The translations under genes were made by a program, and so were the position numbers. Below, in pieces: positions 50,240 through 61,737 of a stretch of DNA of 64,000 nt. Origin of the DNA: Arctopsyche grandis (lineage: Eukaryota > Arthropoda > Insecta > Trichoptera > Hydropsychidae); assembly GCF_051622035.1 (NCBI RefSeq), contig NC_135361.1:7569001-7633000 (forward strand), written 5' to 3'. The notes under the pieces were generated by a model. It saw only the letters and a list, made by a program, of their open reading frames with translations. It was not told the origin of the DNA and did no database searches. The stretch's first letter is position 1. Every line of letters begins with the position of its first letter.

Positions 50240-50680
50240 GTGATCAATAACGCTGATTTCCATACTTGAAAAAATGTGGCAGAAACTTATCGAAATATTA
50301 AGATCGTACGAATTAACAATGACACGAAGATACGCCCACGTATGTACGTCATATACCGCACTTTTCAGTGTGTTCTTTCCATTACCGATGTGCTTGATAA
50401 GGATCTATAATTCTTGATATTTTTGAGGTTTTAAATTCTAAGTCTCATTGAAATACTTGGTTTATTTATTTAATCCCAGTATGACAGTAAAAATTATCAA
50501 GTAGGGGGAAAGTTGATGCTGTCTTTCAATATTTCAATGCGATCTTTAGATTAATTTACATGTTTTATCCTTTTTTTGATAGTGATTGATAGTTGTATTT
50601 ACCATATGTGAAGAAATGTGGGAGAAACTTGTTGAAATAATAAGATGGTACGAATTAACAATGACACGAAGACACGCCCA
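50240..50680 (+). repeat. Direct repeat pair about 100 bp long, 342 bp apart
   Basis: AAATGTGGCAGAAACTT to GACACGAAGATACGCCCA at about 50270-50339 recurs as AAATGTGGGAGAAACTT to GACACGAAGACACGCCCA at about 50614-50680. The preceding AGTGATCAATA/AGTGATTGATA also matches. Confidence 0.8.
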
Positions 50681-50754
50681 TTCACAGCTGGAGTCTACCT
50701 AGGCATGCCATGCCGTATGATTTAGTGTGTCTGCGCTTTAGTGTGACGTCACGC

Positions 50755-50802
50755 GTCCTATCCCTAGGTCTTGTCCTATAGGACAAGACCTAGGGATAGG
50801 AC
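50755..50802. repeat. Perfect 48-bp palindrome without spacer
   Basis: GTCCTATCCCTAGGTCTTGT continues to a TA centre between 50778 and 50779. The right half is the exact reverse complement. A TGACGTCACGCG stretch lies next to it. Confidence 0.95.
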
Positions 50803-51699
50803 ATAAGTGTTGCCAACCCACGCGCTTTGTTGTTTTCTTTGAATATTTTAATCGTCGTGTGAATATTCATTACACGTTTCTGATGTCACGATTTGGTGTT
50901 TGTCCACTTTTTGCACGACCTTGAAAACTTAAGCGTTGCGCTTCTTGCCTTGTTTTATTTTGATTTTTTTTAAATTGTATTAGATCAAATAGAATCTTAA
51001 TCCTGTTCGATTGATTTTGACCGATTTAAAGGCTACATGCACTGATTGTCTTCGGTAATTTCCATTGTTCTGTGAAATGATGATCACCATTTGATGCTTG
51101 ATTGCATCTCATCGGTTACCAATTGTAAACTTTTCAAGGTGAATAAGCTTGTTCTATATATGTATATGTAAGTTTATAGCAGTGAAAATGATATTGATAA
51201 ACGTTTGTATACTACATAAATACTTGAGAAAAGCTAATTAAAAATTTATAATCTAATAAAGGTTACTTTCATTATTTGAAGAGTATATTTATAGGTCAAT
51301 AGTTATACCTATAGACTAAATTAGGATTTTCCATGATATTGTATGTACTTATTATTTATAGTTAACTTGACACTTTTTGACAAAAGTTTTAACATAAAAT
51401 GGTGATAAACTAATATTAAAAACTTTCTTGAAATCTGATGCCTCAATAAGCGAATATCCACAATCCTCAAATTTTGATCCGAAATGATTTGAAATTGCAA
51501 TTTATCGTAGTGATAATCTAGTATCGAGCGATGAAGGGTGACAAACTAGTAAGTAGAAGGTATGTAGCTGAACCTTCAAACGCTCAAAATATTATCAATC
51601 ATTGGACCAGATGCTTTTACTTTATTTTAAGTTAACTACAGTCTTGATTTTTCAACATGATCTCAAAATTATATTACCCAACCAGGTACAGTAAAAATA

Positions 51700-51771
51700 C
51701 TGTCAACAACGATCGGGGGGGCTTAAAATATTTTTCGAAGGGGCGCCTAGAATTCACGTTACGCCACTGAT
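51700..51771 (-). mobile_element. Terminus of a hAT-like element abutting the 123-bp tandem array
   Basis: Read on the minus strand from 51771 the DNA begins CAGTGGCGTAACGTGAATTC, a typical hAT end, and runs into a G/C-rich stretch. The other end and the duplication were not found. Confidence 0.45.
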
Positions 51772-52745
51772 ATTGGAGAATATAAAGAATACAGATACAT
51801 ACAGAAACATACCTTACCCAGAACTTTGAATAGTATGAAGGGCCGTCGAAAGGAAACTGCTATCGACTGATGAGCTCCGTATTCCACAAAGTTGAGACGA
51901 GATTGAAGGATATTGGAGAATACAAAGAAAAATGCCTTGCTCAAAACTTTGAACGGGATGAAAGGTCATAGAAAGGAAACAGCTATCAACTGATGAGCTG
52001 CGTATTCCACCGAGTTGAGACGAGATTGAAGGACGTTGAAGAGTACAAAGAAAAATACCTTACCCAGAACTTTGAACAGTATGAAGGGCCGTCGAAAGGA
52101 AACTGCTATCGACTGATGAGCTCCGTATTCCACAAAGTTGAGACGAGATTGAAGGATATTGGAGAATACAAAGAAAAATGCCTTGCTCAAAACTTTGAAC
52201 GGGATGAAAGGTCATAGAAAGGAAACAGCTATCAACTGATGAGCTGCGTATTCCACCGAGTTGAGACGAGATTGAAGGACGTTGAAGAGTACAAAGAAAA
52301 ATACCTTACCCAGAATTTTGAACAGGTTGAAGGGTCGTCAAAAGGAAACTGCTATCGACTGATGAGCTCCGTATTTCACAAAGTTGAGACGAGATTGAAG
52401 GATATTGGAGAATACAAAGAAAAATGCCTTGCTCAGAACTTTGAACAGGATGAAGGGTTATCGAAAAGAAACAGATATCAACTGATGAGCTGCGTGTTCC
52501 ACTGAGTTGAGACGAGATTGAAGAATACAAAGAAAAATACCTTACCCAGAACTTTGAACAGGTTGAAGGGTCGTTGAAAGGAAACTGATATCAATCTTGA
52601 TGAGCTACATATGTATTGAGCTACGCATTCCACAGAGTTGAGATAAAATTAAAGGATATTGGAGAATACAAAAGAGTAACACACCTTATACAGAACTTTG
52701 AAAAAGATGAAGATCGTCGAACGGAAGCTGGTATCAATCTTCGCC
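51772..52745 (+). repeat. 123-bp tandem repeat encoding 41-residue units, A and B types alternating
   Basis: The block ATGAGCT(C/G)CGTATTCCAC recurs at 51870, 51993, 52116, 52239, 52362 and 52485, always 123 bases apart. Types alternate strictly: B units read SSVFHKVETRLKDIGEYKEK and A units SCVFHRVETRLKDVEEYKEK. 123 is divisible by three, so one frame runs through, broken by TAG at the end of the B units that start at 51870 and 52116. The third B unit (52362) is open there. The last units are degraded, with deletions. Predicted peptides are Lys/Glu-rich and helical. Whether it is expressed is unknown; it could be a satellite or the remains of a repetitive gene. Confidence 0.92.
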
Positions 52746-53689
52746 ATTTTCGACATGCACTTAGTATGTTTATGCATGGTTGTATGTAAGTGCGAAGTGT
52801 GAAAGGATATATCGGCAGGAAGCATTTTGTTTTGCCTGCGCAGGATAGATGCATAGCAGATTGTGCGTGGGCTATTTCGAGCGATCTGCATGTATCAGTT
52901 GGTTAACTTTCTGATGAAGACCAAGCGCGGAAGCTGGTCGATTGCCCCTCGTGCTTTGGGTAATTGGTGTCTGACGGATGAAATTAGTCGTGTGTGCGAG
53001 CCAGAGTCAACTATAGTCACACACATACGGCACGGACATGTTTGTCTGTATGTCTCCCCTGCCCCCCCCCCCCCTAAATTTAGGAATAGTGGGAATTTAG
53101 AAAATAGTATGAATTTAGAAAATAGTATGAATTTAATGATTAAAGAAATACTATGGATCTATGAATGATACGTTTTTGTTTATATTTCTTTTGGGTAACT
53201 TTGTGGCCAATAAAATAATCCCTACAATAAGATAGGTAGGTGCTTTGAAAATGTATGTATGCCTTGTATGTATCATTTGGTATATGCCTTGGGTAAAATT
53301 CTTAAAAATTGTTCATCCCATGGAGCGAGTTGTTAGAAAGGTCCGCCTTACTTTATTTTATCTCAGAAACAAATGTGTAACATATATTTTTTCGAAAGTT
53401 CGTATTTATTGTTTGTTTTCAAAAAAGGTTTTAAATTAATAATTTACTGAATCGGTTCAATCAAAAATGATTTTATTTCTCGAATTTTTATTTGCCGTAC
53501 GTGCAATCTCTCCCAAAACAACGAATGAGATGGATTTAATCTTCATGTGTGACGAATTCGGTTCAAAAAAATATTTAGTTATTTAATAAAATTGCGTTCT
53601 GAGCAAAATCTTATCAACTCTTATTACATAAAGAATACAAATATAAATTTTCAGCTTGATACGTTCAGAGGTGTTGAAAAAACCGTGGG

Positions 53690-54395
53690 GTCACAACATT
53701 TTTGACTTTTCTAAAAGGAAAAAATCCCACTTTTTTATTTTCATCATATTGATACAAGAATTATACCTGCATGGTCGTGAAGAGCACATATATGTATTTA
53801 AAGGTCGATTAAAATAGTGGAAGAAAAATCGAATAAGAGTAAACTGCCACTTTCGGTAACGGCTATTCACAAAATTTTATATATAACTCGGCATTTACAT
53901 AGTTTATATGTAATTCTAGATATGAATTTTCAGTTCAATACGCCGAAGGGTTTCCGAGACAAACCTCGATCTTCTAGAGAAAAGTACAACTTCCGGTTGA
54001 GGTAAAAATATTATGGTATAAAATTTATAATTTATATTACATGTAAAAAAACTCCAGTCCAATTCGGTTAGCGGTTTGGGAGAAAATTAGATTTAAAAAC
54101 TTAGTAAAAAGAGGACACCTACATATATATGTAGGTAATATAAGGGGAGGTACCAGGTCCAGTCAACATAAAAATTAAAAACGGTGTTTAAAAAATCCCC
54201 AAAGTACAGTCACAGACACACAGAAACACACACCGACACATAAACATTTTTTTCTAGATCATGAAAATGTGATCAGTGATTGATTCTGAGTTCGAATCAG
54301 TCAAAATCTCGAATTTTAATTTTTGCATGATCACAAAACTTCATCTATTGTTAATAAGGAAATATAAACATACATAGATAAAGTAAAAAGACAGT
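53690..54395 (-). repeat. Second copy of the 0.7-1.4 kb interspersed repeat
   Basis: On the minus strand it has the same block order as 711-1420: arm, TGATTCGAACTCAGAATC, CACACAGA run, AAAAATCCCC/GGGGATTTTTT, GGTACC, then the CAATTCGGTTAGCGGTTTGG complement. It also has a TATGTAG mirror repeat. Confidence 0.6.
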
Positions 54396-55044
54396 CGATA
54401 GAAATTCAATTAATTGATAGTTTTTTAGTGATACAGTTTGATTGACGATGTGAAGATTTTTGGAAAAATTTTTTCGCCTGCGGCGTCTTTTAAGCTTTTA
54501 CATAGTATTTTTATCAATTTTTTTTTCAATAAGCTTATTTTTTTCATATTTTATAACTCAATAATATGTATGCAAAGTATATTTTCCATTTTATTTCCAT
54601 ATAAAAAATATTTTTAAAAATTAATTCGATATGACCAAATTTTGCTGGCCTCCCCACCCCAAGAAAAAGCTGAAATGACGTTCCTGGTCTCTGGATTCCT
54701 ATGTATGATCATCTTTGTCAAGAAATTTATATATGTATTGATTTGGAGCACGCATGTTTGATGAGGATGATATGATCCAATTAGCCACTGGCGACCTAGT
54801 TGGAGCAAAAGAATAATAAGACGTTGTTGTTTGCTTTGATGATATTCAAAATACCATATACCTAGTGCATAGTGTGAGTATTGTCCGTCAAAAAGTATAT
54901 GCAGACAAACTTTAAAATATAAAAAAAAACAACGAGTCGTAACTCAGCTATTACGAGTACAAGGAACTGACAGTATTTTACTCGTTATAGCCGTCATTTG
55001 TAATTAATTGAATTTAATTTTTTTAGCGCTACATATTCATAAAT

Positions 55045-55285
55045 ACATAAGTGTGAATTATTTATAATTATTTATACATAAGTATAATAATTTATACATA
55101 ATAAGTATAAGTATAATAATTTATACATAATAAGTATAAGTATAATAATTTATACATAATTTATAAGTGTAATAATTTATACATAATTTATAAGTATAAT
55201 AATTTATACATAATTTATAAGTATAATAATTTATAAGTATAATAATTTATACATAAGTATAATAATTTATACATAAGTGTTAATA
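55045..55285. repeat. AT-rich minisatellite
   Basis: About ten variable units of ATAAGTATAATAATTTATAC, 18-25 bases each. Confidence 0.88.
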
Positions 55286-55527
55286 ATTTGTCAATATTTT
55301 ATGTACTTTTAAACCCAGAAGAGACAATGTATAAATTATTAAATCGACTTTCTTGGGTTGATGTATTGCCGGAATGTGATGGATAGCGAGTGACCAGGAC
55401 ATTTTATACTGTTTCTCCAAATATACTGAACGTAAGGTCTTCATATTTTATGAATTCCTCATCAAAATCTCTACGATTCGAATTATCTTATCGAATGTCT
55501 TTAATAAATAAAAACATTGACCAATAT

Positions 55528-55716
55528 CAACAGAATAATTGTTTTCGAGGGAAGCCCTTTGCTCACGTGCCTCACAGATGCGAGAGAGAGGGGGAATTCA
55601 GTACGCGCCACTCTCAATGTGAGAATGATATCCGCCTTGGAATGACGGCTCTGCTTCAGCCGTCATTTTTTTCATTTCTGTTACTTAATTTATATTATTC
55701 GCCGTTTAATACATGA
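55528..55716 (+). CDS. Possible second CBM14 half-domain exon or exon remnant
   Basis: The frame reads NCFRGKPFAHVPHRCEREGE and continues FSTRHSQCENDIR. This follows the back half of CBM14: Cys-x-Gly-x-Pro, then Cys-x3-Gly-x-Phe, then the last Cys 13 residues after the previous one. A weak acceptor (ATCAACAG) precedes it, and the frame runs on to a hydrophobic, probably non-functional tail before a stop at 55716. No clear donor is seen within the first 80 bases. It lies 5.9 kb upstream of the clearer CBM14 exon on the same strand. It may be part of the same gene, a tandem paralogue, or a chance match. Confidence 0.3.
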   Translation, partial: QQNNCFRGKPFAHVPHRCEREGEFSTRHSQCENDIRLGMTALLQPSFFSFLLLNLYYSPFNT

Positions 55717-55884
55717 TAAAATGATTTTTACAGCCAATTACAACAATTCAACTCGCAGATTCTGCATTATTTTAACTTAAAACACACATTTTTAACTGGA
55801 CGCTTGGCATCCAGCATAGTGGCTAGTAGATTTTTTTTGGCAAAGCAAGTGTTAAGTTGGTATATTCATTTATTTTTACATATA

Positions 55885-56284
55885 TACAAGGAAGGCCTTA
55901 CAGGTAAATCCCAATGCGCCTTCCTGGCCAATTACAAATTACAATTACAATTACAAATGCAGCATTTTTATTACAAGTCGTTGAATTACGAGACACTGAA
56001 AAACTCGCAAATTAACGCGACATCAAATTTTATTGTACATCAATCATACTTCAAATAGTGGTGACATAGTAGAAAAGAAGGTTTTTTAGCCAATTTTTTT
56101 TTCCGGGAACCGTTTCAACAATGAAATCAGAGAAAATTGTCAAACTCTGATAGGAAACGATCAACCTGGAGTCACAAATCCAGGTCTGACCAACAGCATA
56201 CTCTGGCCCCGGTCCCAGGGAGCGAACCCGGCGCCTTTCGACGCTAAGCAGAAGCTTAACGACCGAGCTAAGCTGCTGGCTAAT
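55885..56284 (-). mobile_element. tRNA-headed SINE, copy D
   Basis: Close to copy A over head, core and tail hairpin. The B box reads GGGTTCGCTCCC. Confidence 0.75.
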
Positions 56285-57159
56285 AATATGAATAATATAT
56301 ATATGAATAATTGTTAGCTGAATAATTGTATGGGAAGCATTTCGTAATGAACTATTAAAGCTACAATGTTGAGTACCAAAGTACTGGTATTATGCGCTGC
56401 AGGTGATTTTTCTTATCGAAAAAATGGCACGTTCAAACGATTTAAATCGAACTATTGACCGAATTTGCAGCTCAAGAATAGACAACTAAGTTCACACAAT
56501 TTAAGCTGATTTCGTAGAAGAACCCAATTCTAGTCTGTAGAATGAATATTTATGAGATTTGGTTTTGGATGAACTCCCAAAAAGCAATTATTTTTGTTTA
56601 AAATTCTACACAGTGGGAAGACGAAACGTGACAACGCTTAAATAAAACAAGAATTTCGTGACTGTTAAATGAGATAAAGATTTTGGGATGGGTAAATCAA
56701 CTTTTCGAGATTCACACACGTGTCGTCGCGATGACTCACCTGGGGTTTTTGTGTCGGACAGCTGAACCAAAACGCTCTGCTGCATCACGACTTCTACTCA
56801 GGTAAGTAACCACTGATCATGAAGAACCTTGAGGAAGGTCGTGAACATCCGAGAACTGCGAAACTCCTCCTTTGTTTCTTCTTTTTCTATTTTTTTACAA
56901 AATTTCTTTTTCGTTTTTGATTTTTTAGAAGCGTTATATAATCATTCGGGATGAAACTGCACAATAGTTTATTACAAGTGGGTTTTTCTGATACTTTTAA
57001 TTATTATACATATTAGCACGCATCGTATTTCTGCCTCCTTTTTTGGTATAATAAAAGGCCGTCAGATCACCGAATTCAATATTTTTTAAATGCTATTTCA
57101 TTTTAAGAATTATTACCTTTCATTTTTACACGTTAATTATCAGTATAATATAATTTTAA

Positions 57160-57365
57160 AAGGTTGAAATAGCAATGGGTAGGTCACTAGAAGAATGGAC
57201 GAAAGAAGTGTTCAATTGGTACCCGAGAGAATGTAAAAAGGTGCAGGAGAGATGAATGGAGGGATGGAGATGGATGAACGTTGTCCAAAACAGAGAAGAA
57301 TGGAAGCGTTGGAGAGGCTTTCGTCTAGCTGTGAATGGTGAATGGCTGTGTATGATGATGAATAT
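57160..57365 (+). mobile_element. LINE 3' fragment
   Basis: The plus-strand order AATGGACGAAAGAAGTG, GTACCCGAGAGAATG, GGATGGAGATGGATG, GTTGGAGAGGC matches the reverse-transcriptase tail family. Confidence 0.65.
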
Positions 57366-57796
57366 AATTTTAATATTTATGTACATATATTAAGAGGGCT
57401 GGACAGCAGCGCCTTGTCCATACAAACGTACTATACTTCTCCCTACCTCAATTATGGCACTAGAGAAATTATTTTTTAATATGCTATGGATATCCACCAT
57501 TTGGGTGCATCTATCGTTTTATTTTTTTAATTAATTATTTTTTATAGGAGCTAGGAGCCGCCAAACATCTATAAAATCGCCTCTTTTTTACACCCACGAA
57601 AAGAGTCTAGCGTGGTTTATTAACGTTCGATTTTTAAAAAAATACGCCGATAGATGCACAGAAAATATCTTTCTCATACCGATGATGAAATTTTTTTTAA
57701 AATTGGTCCAGTTTTGGAGGAGAAAATAGTAGAATACGAACCCTCGATTTTGTCAATTTAAAACACGTTTTATCTGATCGAAGCGCAACTGTCGCA

Positions 57797-57843
57797 TTCA
57801 CTCAATATATATATATATTGATATATATATTGTCGCATTCACT

Positions 57844-57877
<34 letters not shown>

Positions 57878-57912
57878 ATATATATATTGTCGCATTCACT
57901 CAATATATATAT
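57797..57912. repeat. TA-rich tandem units with GTCGCATTCACTCAATA spacers
   Basis: GTCGCATTCACTCAATATAT followed by TA repeats and TTGATATATATA occurs two and a half times. Confidence 0.88.
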
Positions 57913-58199
57913 CGAAGAAAGGAACGGTAACAAAATTAAGGTTTCGGGTGAACAGCCATCTTAAGATACCAAATTAAAGTATAGTATTCCACTCTCTATA
58001 GCCTACCATACACGAGAAGACCAAACTGAACAGGCCAAACTGAATCAGTTTGGCTTGAGCGGATGCGAATCGAATCTCTGATTTGGATTGATTTATCGCA
58101 AAAAGTGGACGAGCAATTGGGTGCGGAATTCACTTTGACACCAGGATTTATTAAGCCTTTCTGTCAAAATGTACTCAATGTAGAAATTCAGACTTTCTA

Positions 58200-58510
58200 G
58201 TGGAGAAATTCCTGAAGATTTACTTACTAGAGAAGAAAATTGTTTACGTCTTTGGAGGCGCGGCAATATCAGTTGAGCTGCCACTGAGATTAAAGAGAAA
58301 CTCATTTGTCGAATATTTTTATGAGAGTCGGTCAAGTTTCATGACCAAGAGAACATTAAGAACTGAAACTGGAGAAATTACTGAAAATTTACGTACTAGA
58401 GAAGAAAATTGTTTACATTTTTCGAGGTGCGGCAATGTCAGTTGAGCTGGCACTGAGATTAAAATTCATTCGTAGAATTTTTAAATGGGAGTCGGTTAAG
58501 TTGCATGGCA
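58200..58510 (+). repeat. Tandem duplication, period about 170 bp
   Basis: GGAGAAATTCCTGAAGATTT and GGAGAAATTACTGAAAATTT begin two copies. They share ACTAGAGAAGAAAATTGTTT, GCGGCAAT and TCAGTTGAGCTG in the same order. Confidence 0.78.
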
Positions 58511-59115
58511 ATATAATTTTGTGTAATACTATCGAATTTTTAATAAAAGTCATACATCATTATTAAATAGTATTTTTTTATCATCTCGACATAAACATCT
58601 CTGCTTTAAGTTGATTCTAGGGGATCTTCTTGATTTTTCAAAAATGGATGCTTATTATGATACTATTGCGTAGGGGTGGTTTCAGGATCCAAATGAAAGG
58701 CCAAAGTCGCTTCACGGCATTTATTCAACGGTTCAAGAGGTCCACACGTAACCACCGCTCACTCCAGAATAATCTGATCTACTGTGTGTATCTCCTTATA
58801 AAGGACAAGTTGCCCAGCATAGCATCCCCGATCTGTTGATATGTCTATTGTCTAGGCACGTAGGTCTACCCGCACTTGACCCGTTCTGTGAGAACCCCAG
58901 AGTATCATTTGTTCGGGCACTTACTGAGCCCCGTTAGCCAAATTTATATTGTTCACTCACAAATGCACTGAACACAGTGGATATTCTCACCCATGTTCAA
59001 ATATTCTCACGTTACAATACCATAGTTTTTTTAATGAACTACAAAACGTCCACACACAATATGGTTTTCTATCGCGTCAGGCGGAACTTGAGTCAAAACT
59101 GACCGTGTATGGTAC

Positions 59116-59695
59116 GCTTCTAAGTTATAATAAAACGTTTTAAAGATAGAAAGGGTTGTACATTTCATGGTATTGCAGTAAATCTAAAGGGGCTTGTAAT
59201 AGTAATTTGATGTGGCTTTTTGAGAGAAAATCGTGTTATAGGAAAACACAATGTAAGAAAACACAATTAAAGATAGAAAGGGTTGTACATTTCATGGTAT
59301 TGCAGTAAATCTATAGTAATATTGCCGAAATAATAATTAAAGGGGCTTGTAATAGTAATTTGATGTTGCTTTTTGAGAGAAAATCGTATTATAGGAAAAC
59401 ACAACTACAAATTGCTAAAAAAATTTGTAGTTGTGTTTTCGCTAAAATCACAGGAAAACACGTGTTATAAGAAAGCGTGTTATAACTAGTCACCGGATCC
59501 TGAGGGGGCCGTGTATTGTTCAAAGGTTGTAAATGCATTGTTAAAGGTTTGCCGAACAATGGATAGCACTGTGACTATCCTACCTCTAGTTATAACTTAT
59601 AATTATATAACCATGAAATGTTATATAATTATAAGTTTCCTTTCTATCCCTTAAACCCTTTCTATCTTTAAAACGTTTTATTATAGTACACCGTG
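59116..59695. repeat. Inverted-repeat element with an internal tandem duplication
   Basis: Ends ATAAAACGTTTTAAAGATAG and, on the other strand, the same block near 59660-59685 are inverted. Between them the segment GATAGAAAGGGTTGTACATT through GAGAGAAAATCGT is duplicated with a period of about 145-180 bp. An ACACAACTACAAATT hairpin lies at 59399-59440, and the 102-bp MITE is nested here. Confidence 0.65.
59487..59588. mobile_element. Short internally deleted relative of the 9.9 kb MITE
   Basis: 102 bp from TAGTCACCGG to CTACCTCTA, flanked by perfect GTTATAAC duplications (59479-59486 and 59589-59596). It is nested in a larger inverted-repeat element. Confidence 0.68.
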
Positions 59696-61044
59696 TTGTA
59701 AGAAATCCTAGGACTTCCTATAGGGAATCCTAGAATCACTTCTAAGATTATAAATAATACTTTTTTATGATTTCAGTAGGTATTGTATTTAGATATTTGG
59801 ACAACAGCCCTTCTAGAACCAAGTAGCAAATATAATTGTGGTAGATTGTCAAGGTTATTCAAGAAGAGGAATCAGAGCGTTTAAACTCACAAACTCGTAT
59901 CATGATTCGCATTAGAATAAATACGTGTGGAAAAAAGTGAAAATTGCCTTTATATAATTGATATAATTGAAGCGCATAATCGTGAACGTGTCATTCCGAC
60001 ATTAATTTCTATTTTTTTCTTTTATTATACATAATATCATAAATGTTTTCTAAATTTGACGTTAAATTTAGTGGATGAAAGTTTTTTGTTAGCATATCCC
60101 TATAAATGCGCCAAAAGTGAGTACATAACCTAAAAACCCATATGCAAGAATCGTTCTACTAAGCCAGAAACACACTGAATTAACTTTTCATCATTTTTAG
60201 TAATAGATGTGACGGCCTAGTAAAAATCCTGTTTTATTAAGTTAGCGTGATGATAATGTCTCTGGTACGCCTCGCTTTTTTTTAGTGTAAATGGTAGTCC
60301 TCAATTTTGCAGACGCTCGTATCGTTAGCATAATAAACCAGTCTGCAGATGAATTCGCTTTCGTTATTTCTAAACATATAATATGATTTTTGTAATATTT
60401 ATTTTTCCGAAATATATAATAGTATAAAGTTTTCTTTATTGTTTTATTTTCAAATTTATGTAAATATGCACTTATAAAATTGTTGATTAAAAAAATACTA
60501 GTGACATCTATAGACATTTGTAAAAAGCAAAATTATTTTATTTACTCGTTTTTTCCATGGACCTGAACCGAAAACCGAAAATCGGAACTGAACTGATATA
60601 TATATTTTTTTACCAAAACGAAAAAAACGTAAAGGAGGTTTGTAAAAATAGCGGTTTGTGTCCCTGTTATTATATTGAATTAAAAAAATATATATATTTT
60701 TAATATTACATAGATGTCAGCACAAAGTTATTACTAGTATGTAATTATATTATAAAGTAAAATTAGTATTTATTTTGATTTAATCGCAATGTAATTCACA
60801 TAAGGCTCATTAAAGTTTAATTCTAAATAAATAGAAATTAAAAATCATTCTTAAATGGTATTGATTTGGTGTTGTAATTTTTTTAATAACATTTGGTATA
60901 ATTTTAAAAGTTTTGATAATTATTATGTCATTCTGTTGATAAGTGTATTATTTTATTAAATATATATATTAATATATGTATAATGTAATAAATAAAAAGT
61001 AACATCAAATAAAATAACAACATTGAAAATAAAAAAAAGAGGAT

Positions 61045-61117
61045 TGCCGAAACCAGGGATCGAACCAGGGACCTTTAGATCTTCAGTCTAACGCTCTCCC
61101 AACTGAGCTATTTCGGC
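61045..61117 (-). tRNA. tRNA-Phe (GAA)
   Basis: A 73-base cloverleaf on the minus strand: acceptor GCCGAAA, A box TAGCTCAGTTGG, anticodon loop ACTGAAGAT with anticodon GAA, B box GGTTCGATCCC, discriminator A. There is no intron. A T8 run directly downstream on this strand (plus 61032-61039) is a clear Pol III terminator. Confidence 0.97.
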
Positions 61118-61414
61118 AGATAGAAGTCGTATCCATATTATCAAACACATTCGAAATTCACTACAACAATTTTGATTACAAAAGTAGACACCACAATGTA
61201 AATTAACAATTAAGTACATTTGGTGTAATACGGTGCATTGGAACATACGCTAACAAACATCACCATTTGAAAGTAGATAGTACGCATACGGTCAAGTTAT
61301 CCAATGATCCGAACAATTAAAATTTACTGTTAATCGATGACGCAAACGTATCGTTTATTCAACACGACTATTCGACTTCCTCTCTGAATAATGCACATTG
61401 TATCGAATATTCAG

Positions 61415-61549
61415 GATGTGCAACCAGACGACGGTCATCCTTTCGTTCGGTACGTGCAATGTCCACCAGGTGAATCATTCGACGCCAGAGATCCGATCAC
61501 GTGCGATGATCACTTTCATAAATCATCAAGATCAACGATCCAACAATGA
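61415..61549 (+). CDS. Terminal exon of a chitin-binding type-2 (CBM14/peritrophin) protein, partial
   Basis: An acceptor (TATTCAG) at 61414 opens a 44-residue frame to a TGA. It reads GHPFVRYVQCPPGESFD and then ARDPITCDDH, the second half of a CBM14 domain: aromatic strand, Cys-Pro-x-Gly-x-x-Phe, then a final Cys 14 residues on. Such domains bind chitin in peritrophic matrix and cuticle proteins, which are secreted. The first half, with the other cysteines, must lie in an upstream exon joined in phase 0. I did not find it nearby; a possible related half-domain lies at 55.5 kb. A tRNA gene on the other strand sits about 300 bp upstream, inside the inferred intron. The exon could also be a stranded duplicate. 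Confidence 0.55.
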   Translation, partial: DVQPDDGHPFVRYVQCPPGESFDARDPITCDDHFHKSSRSTIQQ

Positions 61550-61737
61550 ATAATGGAAAATATATATTCCCACGTACCGATCAATGCTAAATACGGTCAA
61601 TACATCTCCAACGAGCGGATCAAAGGTCTAAAATGCCCCTAGAATTAATGAGATGCCCGAATATAAGTGGGCCACGGTCAAATTTTCATTCACAATTGAA
61701 GTGTACTACTTATGTGTTTACTCCATTAACGATCCAA

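Larger units (their letters stand above)
52746..61044. other. No complete gene recognised
   Basis: Repeats as listed, the possible CBM14 half-domain at 55.5 kb, and a GC-richer unexplained stretch at 58.66-58.95 kb (GTCCACACGTAACCACC) that may be an LTR remnant. Confidence 0.45.

Noticed and set aside
51772..52745. CRISPR-like array
   Set aside because: The units are contiguous 123-bp tandem repeats without unique spacers, and the genome is eukaryotic.
52863..53168. 101-codon plus-strand frame after the tandem array
   Set aside because: It ends in a poly-C tract and simple repeats; no family resemblance.
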